From positions 992,001 to 1,056,000 of the forward strand of contig NZ_JAUSXO010000001.1 of NCBI RefSeq assembly GCF_030816075.1: a stretch of 64,000 bases of DNA, read 5' to 3'. Source of the DNA: Arthrobacter agilis (GTDB taxonomy: Bacteria; Actinomycetota; Actinomycetes; Actinomycetales; Micrococcaceae). The notes beneath the pieces are model-generated. The model saw only the letters and a list, made by a program, of their open reading frames with translations. It searched no databases and was not told the DNA's origin. Positions 9,395 to 17,547 of this stretch are shown one piece after another; positions within the stretch are counted from its first letter, which is position 1; the number at the start of each line of letters is the position of its first letter. The position numbers and the translations under genes are program-made.

Positions 9395-12205
9395 ATGGCG
9401 ACGGACGGACAATACCCGGAATATTGGGAGGCTGATGTCGTCCTGCGCGACGGCGGGACCGGCCACCTGCGCCCCATCTCGCCCTCCGACGCGGACGCCG
9501 TGCAGGCCTTCCACGTCCGCCAGTCGCAGAACTCCATCTACCTCCGGTTCTTCACCTACAAGGCCAAGCTCAGCGCGAAGGAGCTCAAACGCTTCACCGA
9601 GGTGGACCACCGGGACCGCGTGGCCTTCGTCATCACGCGGGGTGCCGACATCATCGGGATCGGCCGCTACGACCGCCTCGACGACCCGCTCGAGGCCGAG
9701 GTCGCCTTCAACGTCTCCGACCACCACCAGGGCCGCGGCGTCGGCTCCATCCTCCTCGAACACCTGGCCGCGGCCGCCCGCGAGAACGGCATCCGCCGCT
9801 TCTCCGCCGAGGTCCTCCCCGAGAACCGCAAGATGATCACGGTCTTCGCCGAGGCCGGCTACGAGGTGGAACGGCACTTCGACGACGGCGTCGTGATGCT
9901 GAGCTTCGACATCGACCCCACGCGGAAGTCGCAGGCCGTGATGGAGTCCCGGGAGCACCGTGCGGAGGCGAGGAGCATGGCGGAGCTCCTCACGCCCTCG
10001 TCGGTCGCCGTGATCGGCGCGAGCCGCGAATGGGGGACCGTCGGGTACGCGCTCCTGGAACACCTCATCGACGGCGGCTTCACCGGCCGCGTGTACGCCG
10101 TCAACCCGGAGGCCTTCGAGCTGCACGGCATGATCTCGCACGCCTCCCTGGCGGAGGTCCCTGAGCCCGTGGATCTCGCCGTCGTCGCCGTGCCCCACGA
10201 CCAGGTGGATGCCGTGGTGGACGAATGCGCCCGGGCCGGCGTCAGGGGACTCCTCGTGGCGACCGCCGGCTACGCCGACGACGGCGACGAGGGCCTCGCG
10301 CGGCAGCGCGCCCTCGTGCACAAGGCCAGGGCGCACGGCATGCGCGTCGTTGGTCCGGCGTCGCTCGGCCTCGTGAACACCGACCCGGCGGTCCGGCTCA
10401 ACGCCTCGATGGCCCCCGAGCTCCCGCGCCGGGGCGCCCTGTCGCTCTTCAGCCAGTCGGCAGGCCTCGGCGTGCTCCTCTACGCGAGCGCCCACCGCCG
10501 CGGGCTCGGCGTGTCCTCCGTGATCTCGGCGGGCAACCGCGCGGACGTGTCCGGGAACGACGCCATGCAGTTCTGGGAGGACGACCCGACCACCCGCGCC
10601 GTCGGGCTGTACTTCGAATCGATCGGCAACCCGCGGAAGTTCTCGCGCATCGCCCGCCGCCTCGCGCGCACGAAGCCCGTGATCGTCGCGAAGTCCGACG
10701 TCACGGGACTGCAGCTCCCGCCGGGCCACGCCGTACGGACCACCCAGGCACCGCCCGGCGCCCTCGACTCCATGCTCCGGCAATCCGGTGTGATGCGGGT
10801 GGAGACGACGGAACAGCTGATGGACATCGCGCAGATCGTCGCCAGCCAGCCCCTGCCCCTGGGCACCGGCGTCGCCGTGTTCAGCAACTCGTCCGCCCTC
10901 GGGAAGGTGGTGGCCGACGGCGTGGTCTCGCAGGGCATGACCGTCGCCCGGCTGGAGACCGGCCTGCAGCTCGACACCGGCCGGTCCGTCGCCCTGCGGG
11001 CCCTCGCCGAGGCCGTGGAGGACGCACTGCGCGCGGAGTCGGTCCACGCGGCGATCATCACCACGCTGCCGGCCCGGGGACTCACCGCCGACGCCGCCGC
11101 CGCCTGCCTGCAGGCATGTGCGGAGCGGGCGGGCAAGCCGGTCGTCGCGTCCTTCACGGGGATCCTGGACGCCCGGCTGCAGCTGGACGGGCTCGTCTCC
11201 GCGCCGGCGTCGGGCGCCCGCGCGGGTGAGGCGACGGGCGGCACCCTCGCAGCGCCGCTCGAGGGCGGTGCCGCGACCCCGGACGGGGAGGGGGCCGCAG
11301 GGCCGGCCGAACGGGAGACCGCCGCCGCCGTCCTGCCCCTGCAGCGCGGTCTGCCGTGCTTCCCGAGCCCGGGTGCCGCGCTCGCCGCGCTGGGCGCCGT
11401 CGTCCGGTACGCGCAGTGGCGTGCCCGCGATCACGGCGAGTTCCTGGACCCGGACGGTGTCGACGTCGACGGGGCCGCCCGTGTCCTCGGACAGGTCCGG
11501 GCGCGGGTCGCGGACATCGAACTCACGCGGCTCACGCCGGAGGAGTGCTCGGCACTGATGGGCGCCTACGGCATCCGGCTCCTGCCGTCGGCCCGCTTCT
11601 CCTCCGTGGACGAGGCGGTCGAGCAGGCCGGACGCCTGGGCTGGCCGGTGGCGCTGAAGACCATGGACGAGCACCTTCGGCACCGCCTCGACCTGGGCGG
11701 CGTCCGGCTGAACATCGACGACGCCGAGTCCCTGCGCCGCAACATCACCCGGATGGAGAAGGTGCTGGCGCCCTTCGGCCGGTTCGGCATGGAGGTGCAG
11801 TCCATGGCGCCCTCCGGCCAGGCCTGCAGCATCCGGGCCATCGAGGACCCGCTGATGGGACCCGTGATCTCCTTCGGCCTCGCCGGCGACTCCGTCAACC
11901 TCCTCGACGACTGGGCGCACGCCGTCCCGCCGCTGAGCACCGGCGACGTCACGGACCTCGTGCGGGCGCCGCGCGCCTCGCGCAAGCTGTTCGGCTACCA
12001 GGGCCTCCCGCCCGTGGATGTCGCGGCGGTCGAGGACCTCGTGGCCCGGGTGGCCCTGCTGAAGGACAACCACCCCGAGATCGCGCGCCTCGACTTCACC
12101 CCGGTGCTCGTCGCGTCCTCGGGCCTCACGGTGCTCAGTGCCGCGATCGACGTCGGGAACCCGCAGCGGCGGACCGACAGCGCCCGCCGCGCCATGCGCG
12201 ACTGA
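9395..12205 (+). CDS. GNAT / acyl-CoA-synthetase-like protein lysine acetyltransferase (PatA type)
   Basis: A 936-residue multidomain protein. Residues about 12-175 are a GNAT domain with acetyl-CoA loop HQGRGVG (about 110-116). From about 198 a CoA-binding Rossmann domain begins (LTPSSVAVIGASREWGTVG), followed by a succinyl-CoA-ligase-like domain and, after an Ala/Gly/Glu-rich linker near 610-650, a C-terminal ATP-grasp-like domain (about 710-930). This order, GNAT first, matches the Streptomyces PatA-type enzymes that acetylate and inactivate acyl-CoA synthetases; E. coli PatZ has GNAT last. The Ser-His-Thr-Gly motif of active ADP-forming acetyl-CoA synthetases is not apparent (the region reads RTTQAPPG), suggesting a sensory rather than catalytic role. 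The ATG at 9395 lies just before the GNAT fold; the gene diverges from parC. Confidence 0.87.
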   Translation: MATDGQYPEYWEADVVLRDGGTGHLRPISPSDADAVQAFHVRQSQNSIYLRFFTYKAKLSAKELKRFTEVDHRDRVAFVITRGADIIGIGRYDRLDDPLEAEVAFNVSDHHQGRGVGSILLEHLAAAARENGIRRFSAEVLPENRKMITVFAEAGYEVERHFDDGVVMLSFDIDPTRKSQAVMESREHRAEARSMAELLTPSSVAVIGASREWGTVGYALLEHLIDGGFTGRVYAVNPEAFELHGMISHASLAEVPEPVDLAVVAVPHDQVDAVVDECARAGVRGLLVATAGYADDGDEGLARQRALVHKARAHGMRVVGPASLGLVNTDPAVRLNASMAPELPRRGALSLFSQSAGLGVLLYASAHRRGLGVSSVISAGNRADVSGNDAMQFWEDDPTTRAVGLYFESIGNPRKFSRIARRLARTKPVIVAKSDVTGLQLPPGHAVRTTQAPPGALDSMLRQSGVMRVETTEQLMDIAQIVASQPLPLGTGVAVFSNSSALGKVVADGVVSQGMTVARLETGLQLDTGRSVALRALAEAVEDALRAESVHAAIITTLPARGLTADAAAACLQACAERAGKPVVASFTGILDARLQLDGLVSAPASGARAGEATGGTLAAPLEGGAATPDGEGAAGPAERETAAAVLPLQRGLPCFPSPGAALAALGAVVRYAQWRARDHGEFLDPDGVDVDGAARVLGQVRARVADIELTRLTPEECSALMGAYGIRLLPSARFSSVDEAVEQAGRLGWPVALKTMDEHLRHRLDLGGVRLNIDDAESLRRNITRMEKVLAPFGRFGMEVQSMAPSGQACSIRAIEDPLMGPVISFGLAGDSVNLLDDWAHAVPPLSTGDVTDLVRAPRASRKLFGYQGLPPVDVAAVEDLVARVALLKDNHPEIARLDFTPVLVASSGLTVLSAAIDVGNPQRRTDSARRAMRD

Positions 12206-12253
12206 CGGCCTGCGGGTTAGGCACAACGCGGTCCGGTGGGGGAAACTGGGGAC

Positions 12254-12931
12254 ATGACCCCATCGCTTTCCGCCCAGTGGCGTGACCTCGATGCATCGCT
12301 CGAGCGGGCGGGCTTCTACCCGCGACTCGTGGCCGACGTCGTCCACGACGCGCTCGACGGGCGTGAGCCGCTCTCCCACGTCGCGCATCTCGAGACGCAC
12401 TTCGAGCGCACCGAGGTGCACCGGCACATCACCGTGCTCGTGCTCACGGAGGACATGCTCGTGATCACCCACGTGGACGACCAGCAGCTCGACGACGCCG
12501 GCGAGCAGGTCATGGCGCAGATCTCCACCGAGTCCGTCCCCGTCAGCCAGATCAGGTCGGTGGTCCTCAGCTACCTCTACGCGCAGCCGCAGGACTACAA
12601 GCCGAGCGACCCGGTCCGGGAGATGACGCTCGCGATCGCCTGGTCCGGCGGGCAGCGGCTCGACATCGGCCCCGCGAGCTGCGGCGATCCCCAGTGCGAC
12701 GCCGACCACGGGCTCACCGGCACCGTCGCGCAGGAGGACATCGTGCTGCGCGTCAGCGCCGAGGCGGACGGCGCGCAGGCCGTGCAGAACGCGAAGGCGT
12801 TCGCGCGCGCCCTCCGGAAGGCCAACACGGCCAGCCCGGCCGCCGGCGGGTACGTCGTCGCGCCGGACGTCACGGCACGCCGCCAGCCCGGCTTCGGCGC
12901 GCGGTTCAGCCGGGCGCACCACCAGCAGTAG
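12254..12931 (+). CDS. DUF5998-family conserved actinobacterial protein
   Basis: A 225-residue soluble protein with no signal peptide or membrane segment. It resembles the DUF5998 family found beside phosphodiesterase genes in Arthrobacter-type genomes, and its function is unknown. It is predicted to be alpha/beta and carries a CGDPQCDADHG stretch (two Cys and one His, about residues 140-150) that could bind metal. The ATG at 12254 is preferred over an in-frame GTG at 12236 because G-rich Shine-Dalgarno-like sequence lies directly upstream of the ATG. It is the first gene of a tight cluster: the next gene starts six bases after its stop and overlaps thymidine kinase. Confidence 0.75.
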   Translation: MTPSLSAQWRDLDASLERAGFYPRLVADVVHDALDGREPLSHVAHLETHFERTEVHRHITVLVLTEDMLVITHVDDQQLDDAGEQVMAQISTESVPVSQIRSVVLSYLYAQPQDYKPSDPVREMTLAIAWSGGQRLDIGPASCGDPQCDADHGLTGTVAQEDIVLRVSAEADGAQAVQNAKAFARALRKANTASPAAGGYVVAPDVTARRQPGFGARFSRAHHQQ

Positions 12932-12937
12932 CAGCCG

Positions 12938-14140
12938 ATGGCTTTCACGCACCAGGAGCCCCTCCCGGCTCCGCCCCTCTACGGTGCCTCCAGCGTGGCC
13001 GACGTGATGACCAGCGCGGCCGCGGCGCTCGGCGTCGACGGGTTCACCAACACTCTGGCGCTACCGGCCGCCCGCCGCGTCGTCGTGGTCATGGTCGACG
13101 GCCTCGGCATGCCGCTGCTGCGCCGGTACGCCGCCCACGCGCCCTACCTGCGGGAGAGCCTCGACTCCGCCCGCATCCTCTCCTCGGCCTTCCCCTCCAC
13201 GACGGCCGCATCGCTCGCCAGCCTCGGCACCGGGCTGCCGCCCGGGCAGCACGGCATGGTGGGCTACGACGTCCTCGATCCCGCCCAGGACCGCGTGGTC
13301 AACATGCTGGGACGCTGGGACGCCGCCGTCGACCCGCTCACCTGGCAGCCCCACCCGACGGTCTTCGAGAGGGTCTCCGCCCACCTCCCGGTGGTCACCG
13401 TCAGCCAGCCGCGCTTCGAGGACTCCCCGATGACGCGGGCCGCACTGCGCGGCGCGGCCTTCGTGGGAGCCGGCACCATCCAGGCACGGATCAACGCCGC
13501 GGCGGAGCACCTGGCGACGGCCCCCGCCATGCTCCTGTACTTCTACGTCAACGACCTCGATAAGGCCGGGCACCGGTACGGCGTCGACTCCCCGGAGTGG
13601 GTGCGCGCACTGGAGGACCTGGACGCCGCGCTGAGGCTCCTGGCCCGCAGGGTACCGTCCGACACGCTCCTGCTGCTCACCGCCGACCACGGCATGGTGG
13701 ACGTCCCGCCGTCCCAGCGCATCGACTACTCGGACCACGCGGAGCTCCTCGACGGCGTGGCGCACACCGGAGGCGAGCCGCGCATGCTCCACCTCTACCT
13801 CGACCCCGCGCTCACCGCGGACGACCGGGATGCGCTGGCCCTGCGCTGGAACGAGGCCTTCGGTCGTCGCGCCTGGGTGCTGACCCGCGAGGAGGCCGTC
13901 GCCGGGGGCTACTTCGGGGCGGTGAGCGACGCCGTCCTGCCGCGCATCGGGGACCTGCTCGTCCTGGCACGCGAGGGGATCGCCCTCATCGACGGGCGGC
14001 GCGTTGACCCGGGGGCGTTCGAGATGGTCGGGCAGCACGGCTCCCTCACCCGGGCCGAGCGCGACATCCCGCTGCTGATCCTGGCGAAGCCCGAGGGCGC
14101 CAAGCGCCGGGGGAGCGGCAAGGGGGCACGCCGTGGCTGA
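12938..14140 (+). CDS. Alkaline-phosphatase-superfamily nucleotide pyrophosphatase/phosphodiesterase
   Basis: A 400-residue protein of the type I phosphodiesterase / nucleotide pyrophosphatase branch of the alkaline phosphatase superfamily. All metal and nucleophile motifs are visible in order: VVMVDGLG (first metal Asp), AFPSTTAAS (nucleophile Thr), VNDLDKAGH (Asp and His), LTADHGM (Asp-His) and GQHGS (last His). There is no signal peptide, so it is probably cytoplasmic, which is typical of the actinobacterial members. It would hydrolyse phosphodiester or pyrophosphate bonds in nucleotides, but the real substrate is unknown. It lies six bases after the DUF5998 gene and overlaps the thymidine kinase start by eight bases, pointing to a three-gene operon with a nucleotide theme. 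Confidence 0.86.
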   Translation: MAFTHQEPLPAPPLYGASSVADVMTSAAAALGVDGFTNTLALPAARRVVVVMVDGLGMPLLRRYAAHAPYLRESLDSARILSSAFPSTTAASLASLGTGLPPGQHGMVGYDVLDPAQDRVVNMLGRWDAAVDPLTWQPHPTVFERVSAHLPVVTVSQPRFEDSPMTRAALRGAAFVGAGTIQARINAAAEHLATAPAMLLYFYVNDLDKAGHRYGVDSPEWVRALEDLDAALRLLARRVPSDTLLLLTADHGMVDVPPSQRIDYSDHAELLDGVAHTGGEPRMLHLYLDPALTADDRDALALRWNEAFGRRAWVLTREEAVAGGYFGAVSDAVLPRIGDLLVLAREGIALIDGRRVDPGAFEMVGQHGSLTRAERDIPLLILAKPEGAKRRGSGKGARRG

Positions 14141-14876
14141 ACTCCTGTTCTTCTCGGGCACCATGGACTGCGGCAAGTCCACGCTCGCACTGCAGATGGA
14201 CCACAACCACAAGGCCCGCGGCCGGCGCGGCGTGCTCTTCAGCTCCCACGACCGCGCGGGGGAGTCGATGATCTCGAGCCGGCTCGGCCTGCAGGTCCCG
14301 GCCGTCGAGGTCTTCCCGGACACGGATTTCTGGGTGGAGCTGACCGTCCGGCAGACCATGGGGGCGCGGATCGACTACGTCATCTGCGACGAGGCGCAGT
14401 TCTACACGACGGACCAGATCGACCAGCTGGCGCGCGTCGTCGACGAGATGGACATCGATGTGTTCAGCTTCGGGATCACCTCCGACTTCCGCACACGGCT
14501 CTTCCCCGGGTCGCAGCGCCTCATCGAACTCGCCGACCGGGTGCAGGTCCTGCAGGTCGAGGCGCTGTGCTGGTGCGGCAAGCGGGCCACGCACAACGCC
14601 CGCACCGTCGACGGCGTCATGGTCGTCGAGGGCGACCAGATGGTGGTGGGCGACGTCGACCAGTCGGTGGACCCGGACACGGGTGGGGACGTGGACCTCG
14701 TGCCCGGTCCCGGGCCGGAGGCGCCGGGCGGGGACCGCGAGCCGCTGGTCGGCTACGAGACGCTGTGCCGGCGCCACCACATGCGCCGCCAGACCTCCCG
14801 GACCTCGCCGTCGCTCTACTCCAACGAGATCCCACTGCCCTTCGAGCCGAAACAGCGGGAGCCTGGCAGAATCTGA
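14133..14876 (+). CDS. tdk: Thymidine kinase (type II)
   Basis: A 247-residue thymidine kinase, which phosphorylates salvaged thymidine with ATP. Walker A GTMDCGKST occupies residues 9-17, the DEAQF motif carrying the catalytic Glu lies near residues 86-90, and a lasso/zinc region follows. The zinc ligands look unusual: ALCWCGKRA supplies two Cys one residue apart, and the second half is LCRRHH, offering one Cys and His instead of a second Cys pair. Compared with family members of about 200 residues it carries an insertion (about 175-205) rich in Asp, Gly and Pro. The GTG at 14133 overlaps the preceding stop. dut and nrdHIEF, also dNTP genes, lie elsewhere in the window in separate units. Confidence 0.88.
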   Translation: MAELLFFSGTMDCGKSTLALQMDHNHKARGRRGVLFSSHDRAGESMISSRLGLQVPAVEVFPDTDFWVELTVRQTMGARIDYVICDEAQFYTTDQIDQLARVVDEMDIDVFSFGITSDFRTRLFPGSQRLIELADRVQVLQVEALCWCGKRATHNARTVDGVMVVEGDQMVVGDVDQSVDPDTGGDVDLVPGPGPEAPGGDREPLVGYETLCRRHHMRRQTSRTSPSLYSNEIPLPFEPKQREPGRI

Positions 14877-14878
14877 CC

Positions 14879-15088
14879 ATGCCGCACACCGGAGCACCGA
14901 CGGACGACGGACGACACGGCGACCAGGACGCCCTGCGCGTACCGTTCTGGATCGTCCTGGCAGGGGTCGGGGTCGGCGCCTTCTGGGCGCTGGCCGGGGT
15001 CGCCGTCGGAGCCGCTGTCACGCGTCGCCGACACGCCGGGGGACCCCCCGGAAGGACAGGGCCGCCATGGGCGGCCGGACGGCGCTAG
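14879..15088 (+). CDS. Small single-span membrane protein
   Basis: A 69-residue ORF starting two bases after the tdk stop. A hydrophobic segment of about 22 residues (FWIVLAGVGVGAFWALAGVA, roughly residues 23-43) is flanked by an acidic/polar N-terminus and a basic C-terminus (TRRRHAGG), consistent with an N-out/C-in single-span protein. I recognise no family. Its close spacing behind tdk and its coherent hydrophobic pattern support it, but no strong ribosome binding site is visible and it lies next to the convergent sepH end. It may be a real small protein coupled to tdk. Confidence 0.5.
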   Translation: MPHTGAPTDDGRHGDQDALRVPFWIVLAGVGVGAFWALAGVAVGAAVTRRRHAGGPPGRTGPPWAAGRR

Positions 15089-15107
15089 CCGCCCGGCGCG
15101 TCGGGCG

Positions 15108-16424
15108 TCAGTCGCCCTTGCGTCCGAAGACGATGTCGTCCCAGCTCGGCACGCTCGACCGCTTCGGCTTCGCACGGCGCTCCGCGGCCGCGTCCGCCGC
15201 AGGCTTGCCGGCTTCCTTCGCGGCTTCCTTGCCCGAGTCCCTGCCGGTGGGTCGTGCGCCCTCGTCCGCCGCGGCACGGCCCGCTGCACTCCCGGTTCCC
15301 GTGGGACGGGCGGCGGCTGCGGGCGGCTGCTGCGGAGGCGTGGGCTGCGCGAAGACGCTGATCTCGCGGGTGTCGGTGCTGACGCCGTCGTACAGCCTCG
15401 GCGTGCCGTCCTCGTGGTGCGCAGGACCGGTTCCCGCCTCCAGGAGGTCGTCGGCGCCGTCCGCCTCGTGCGCCGCGCTGGGCGCGAGGGCCAGCCCCGG
15501 TACCGGGGTCTCCTGCTCCTCCTGCGGCGTGTCGTCGTCGTCCCTCGGGTGGGCCGCCGGGATACCGCCGCGGCTCAGGAGCGCCGCGAGGGCGTCGTCG
15601 CCGTCCTCGTCCGCTCCCAGGCGCTGACCGCGCCGGGACCGGAGCACGTCCAGCAGGCCGTCCTGGTCGGAGGTCGCCGCGTCCGGTGCCTCGTCGGCCT
15701 TCTCCGCCTCGAAATCGAAGACGCGGTCCGCCACGGCGCTGAGCCGCCGGGAGGGCAGCGGACCGTCGAGCGGCTCCAGTTCGCTCAGCACCTGCGCCCA
15801 CCGGTTGCCGTTGGTGACGGTCTTCCGCGTCGGGTTGTACGTCCACTGGGCGGGCGGCTGCTCCCCGAGGTCCACCTGGGAATCCTCGGGCAGGTCGAAC
15901 GACGCCTCGACGTGCCAGGAGCCGTCCTGGCGGCGCCAGGAGTCCCACTCCAGCGACGACGGGTCGATCCCGTAGCTGCGCACCCGGAACGCCACCATGT
16001 CCCCGAGGAGGGCGGGGCTGTCGCCGAACGCGGAGCGGTAGCCGTCGTGGCTCGGCAGGGGGGTGGCGACCTCGACGCGCTGCGCGAGGTACGCCACGTA
16101 GTCACGCTCGGCCCGCACCGGGCCCTCGTAGCGCTCGACGTGCGCGAGGTCGAGTCCCGACTCCGCGGACACCTGCTCCGCCGTCGCTCCTGCGCGGATG
16201 CGCGCCTGGATGTCGCGCGGGGTCAGATGGACGGGCGGCTTCGGAGGCTTCCGCCGGGGTTCCTCGGGCACGGAGGGAGCCTCGGACACCGACGGCCGGG
16301 ACACACCGGCCCTGGTGGTCGCGGTGCGCAGCGCATCGTCGATGGGCAGCCGGAACGACCTGCCCTGCTCGCCGCTCAACAGCAGATGTTCGCCATCCAC
16401 ACCCACCAGGCGTAACTCCTGCAT
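15108..16424 (-). CDS. sepH: Septation protein SepH (DUF3071)
   Basis: A 438-residue protein that opens with the conserved DUF3071 start MQELRLVGVDGEHLLL. SepH is an actinobacterial division protein that promotes FtsZ assembly. The N-terminal domain (about 1-60) is followed by a helix-turn-helix-like segment (LTPRDIQARIRAGATAEQVS, about 66-86) and conserved sequence to about residue 240. The remaining roughly 200 residues are a disordered, charged and Pro/Ala-rich tail ending in the conserved-looking basic/Trp motif RSSVPSWDDIVFG. The ATG at 16424 has GGAGGAAT just upstream. The gene is transcribed away from a DUF4193 gene across a 186-base divergent promoter region. Confidence 0.92.
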   Translation of the reverse strand: MQELRLVGVDGEHLLLSGEQGRSFRLPIDDALRTATTRAGVSRPSVSEAPSVPEEPRRKPPKPPVHLTPRDIQARIRAGATAEQVSAESGLDLAHVERYEGPVRAERDYVAYLAQRVEVATPLPSHDGYRSAFGDSPALLGDMVAFRVRSYGIDPSSLEWDSWRRQDGSWHVEASFDLPEDSQVDLGEQPPAQWTYNPTRKTVTNGNRWAQVLSELEPLDGPLPSRRLSAVADRVFDFEAEKADEAPDAATSDQDGLLDVLRSRRGQRLGADEDGDDALAALLSRGGIPAAHPRDDDDTPQEEQETPVPGLALAPSAAHEADGADDLLEAGTGPAHHEDGTPRLYDGVSTDTREISVFAQPTPPQQPPAAAARPTGTGSAAGRAAADEGARPTGRDSGKEAAKEAGKPAADAAAERRAKPKRSSVPSWDDIVFGRKGD

Positions 16425-16610
16425 CGATTCCTCCAGCCGACAATAATTCCTAGGGGAAACTGTGCCATTGAATGGCGGCCATTCCTACTACGCGGTAAGG
16501 CGTGGCGTACGCTGCACGGGCGCCGGGCACAAATTTGGCCCCGTCGACGTTATGCGAGTTCGTTGGAAGCCGCCCGCCGGGCGGTCGGTGATGAGGGGGA
16601 AGAGGCAGGG
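16425..16610. promoter_or_regulatory. Divergent intergenic region sepH / DUF4193
   Basis: This 186-base gap separates two divergently transcribed genes, so it should hold both promoters. It is locally AT-richer than its surroundings (around 16440-16500 and 16530-16560). Both genes have clear ribosome binding sites at its edges: GGAGGAAT for sepH, read on the minus strand, and AGAGGCAGGG for DUF4193. I could not fix -35/-10 pairs with confidence. Confidence 0.4.
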
Positions 16611-16928
16611 ATGACACTCGACGGTCGAACGAATCATGGGGCGACGCACACGGCGCACGACCGCGCCGGACGGCACGGGGAGCGGGCACATACGGAGGGC
16701 ACCGGGCCGACGGCGGTCCTGGCCCCCGTGATCGACGAGGACGAGCTCGAGGCGGCCGATTCCTTCGACCTGCCGGGAGCGGACCTCTCCAGCGAGGAGA
16801 TCTCGGTACAGATCCTGGCGGCCCAGGCCGACGAGTTCACCTGCGCGTCGTGTTTCCTCGTGCGCCACCGGTCGCAGATCGCCCACGAACGGGGCGGGCT
16901 CCTCTACTGCGTGGACTGCGAAGGCTGA
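16611..16928 (+). CDS. DUF4193 protein (zinc-ribbon-like), paralogue 1
   Basis: A 105-residue protein of the DUF4193 family, which is restricted to actinobacteria and of unknown function. The C-terminal half carries the family core: an acidic segment (DEDELEAADSFDLPG), then FTCASCFLVRHRSQ and, at the extreme C-terminus, YCVDCEG. The two C-x-x-C pairs form a probable zinc knuckle. The N-terminal 35 residues are His/Thr/Gly-rich and probably disordered. The ATG at 16611 has an AGAGGCAGGG Shine-Dalgarno-like stretch. A second DUF4193 gene lies at 43080-43382 on the other strand. Confidence 0.85.
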   Translation: MTLDGRTNHGATHTAHDRAGRHGERAHTEGTGPTAVLAPVIDEDELEAADSFDLPGADLSSEEISVQILAAQADEFTCASCFLVRHRSQIAHERGGLLYCVDCEG

Positions 16929-16954
16929 GCGCCCGCGTCAGCGGCTGATCGCCG

Positions 16955-17431
16955 TCAGCGGGTGAGCGCCGCGGCGAGGCGCTCGGGGTTGCGGGAGGAC
17001 GCGAGCCAGTAGGGCGTCCGGTCCTCCGGGTCCGTGACCTCGATCCGCACCACGGGGGAGATCCACCCCCGGATACAGAGGTAGGCGAGGCCGTTCAATC
17101 CGGGTCCGCGCTGGTACGTGGCGTCGTCGCCGGTGAACCATTCGACCGCGCCGAGGTAGGTCCGTTCGATGCTCGCGCGCCCGACGGTGAGGGTGGTCTC
17201 CGTGACGGCGATGCGGGGGGTGGAGAGCACGAGGAGCGTGAACACGATGACCGCGACCACGGCGGCGACGCTGTAGCCGACGAGCATCGAGATGGGTGCG
17301 AACACCACGATCGTGGCCGCGGCGAGGCCCGCCGCGATGAGCCAGACCCAGGGGGTCGGCCACAGGCGCTCCTCGTAGAGGACGGCCTGGTCGGGTGTGT
17401 TCCGGGGGGCTCCCCCTGGCGCGCTGGACAT
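16955..17431 (-). CDS. DUF3093 membrane protein
   Basis: A 158-residue protein with two adjacent membrane helices in its first half (roughly residues 28-70) followed by a cytoplasmic-looking domain containing YLGAVEWFTGDDATYQRGP and a conserved C-terminal YWLASSRNPERLAAAL. This pattern matches the DUF3093 family of actinobacteria, whose genes commonly neighbour dut as here; function unknown. The frame extends upstream to 17557, but that part overlaps the divergent dut promoter. The ATG at 17431 gives the usual short N-terminus before the first helix. Confidence 0.85.
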   Translation of the reverse strand: MSSAPGGAPRNTPDQAVLYEERLWPTPWVWLIAAGLAAATIVVFAPISMLVGYSVAAVVAVIVFTLLVLSTPRIAVTETTLTVGRASIERTYLGAVEWFTGDDATYQRGPGLNGLAYLCIRGWISPVVRIEVTDPEDRTPYWLASSRNPERLAAALTR

Positions 17432-17547
17432 GACACCAGCTTCCCACCATTTCCCGGATGACTCATCCCGGCCGCCGCCCTGCCCCCGGGCAAAGGCGCT
17501 AAAGTGGGGGGCTGGTAACCGGATAGCGTGCGTGGGAGATGCGGTCG

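Noticed and set aside
6879..9836. Plus-strand open frame opposite parC that runs into the next gene
   Set aside because: Antisense shadow of a topoisomerase gene with intact catalytic motifs; no family sequence in this frame.
9296..12952. Minus-strand open frame of 1218 codons opposite the PatA-type gene
   Set aside because: Shadow composition (His/Arg/Val/Asp-rich, no domains) and it crosses two well-supported plus-strand genes.
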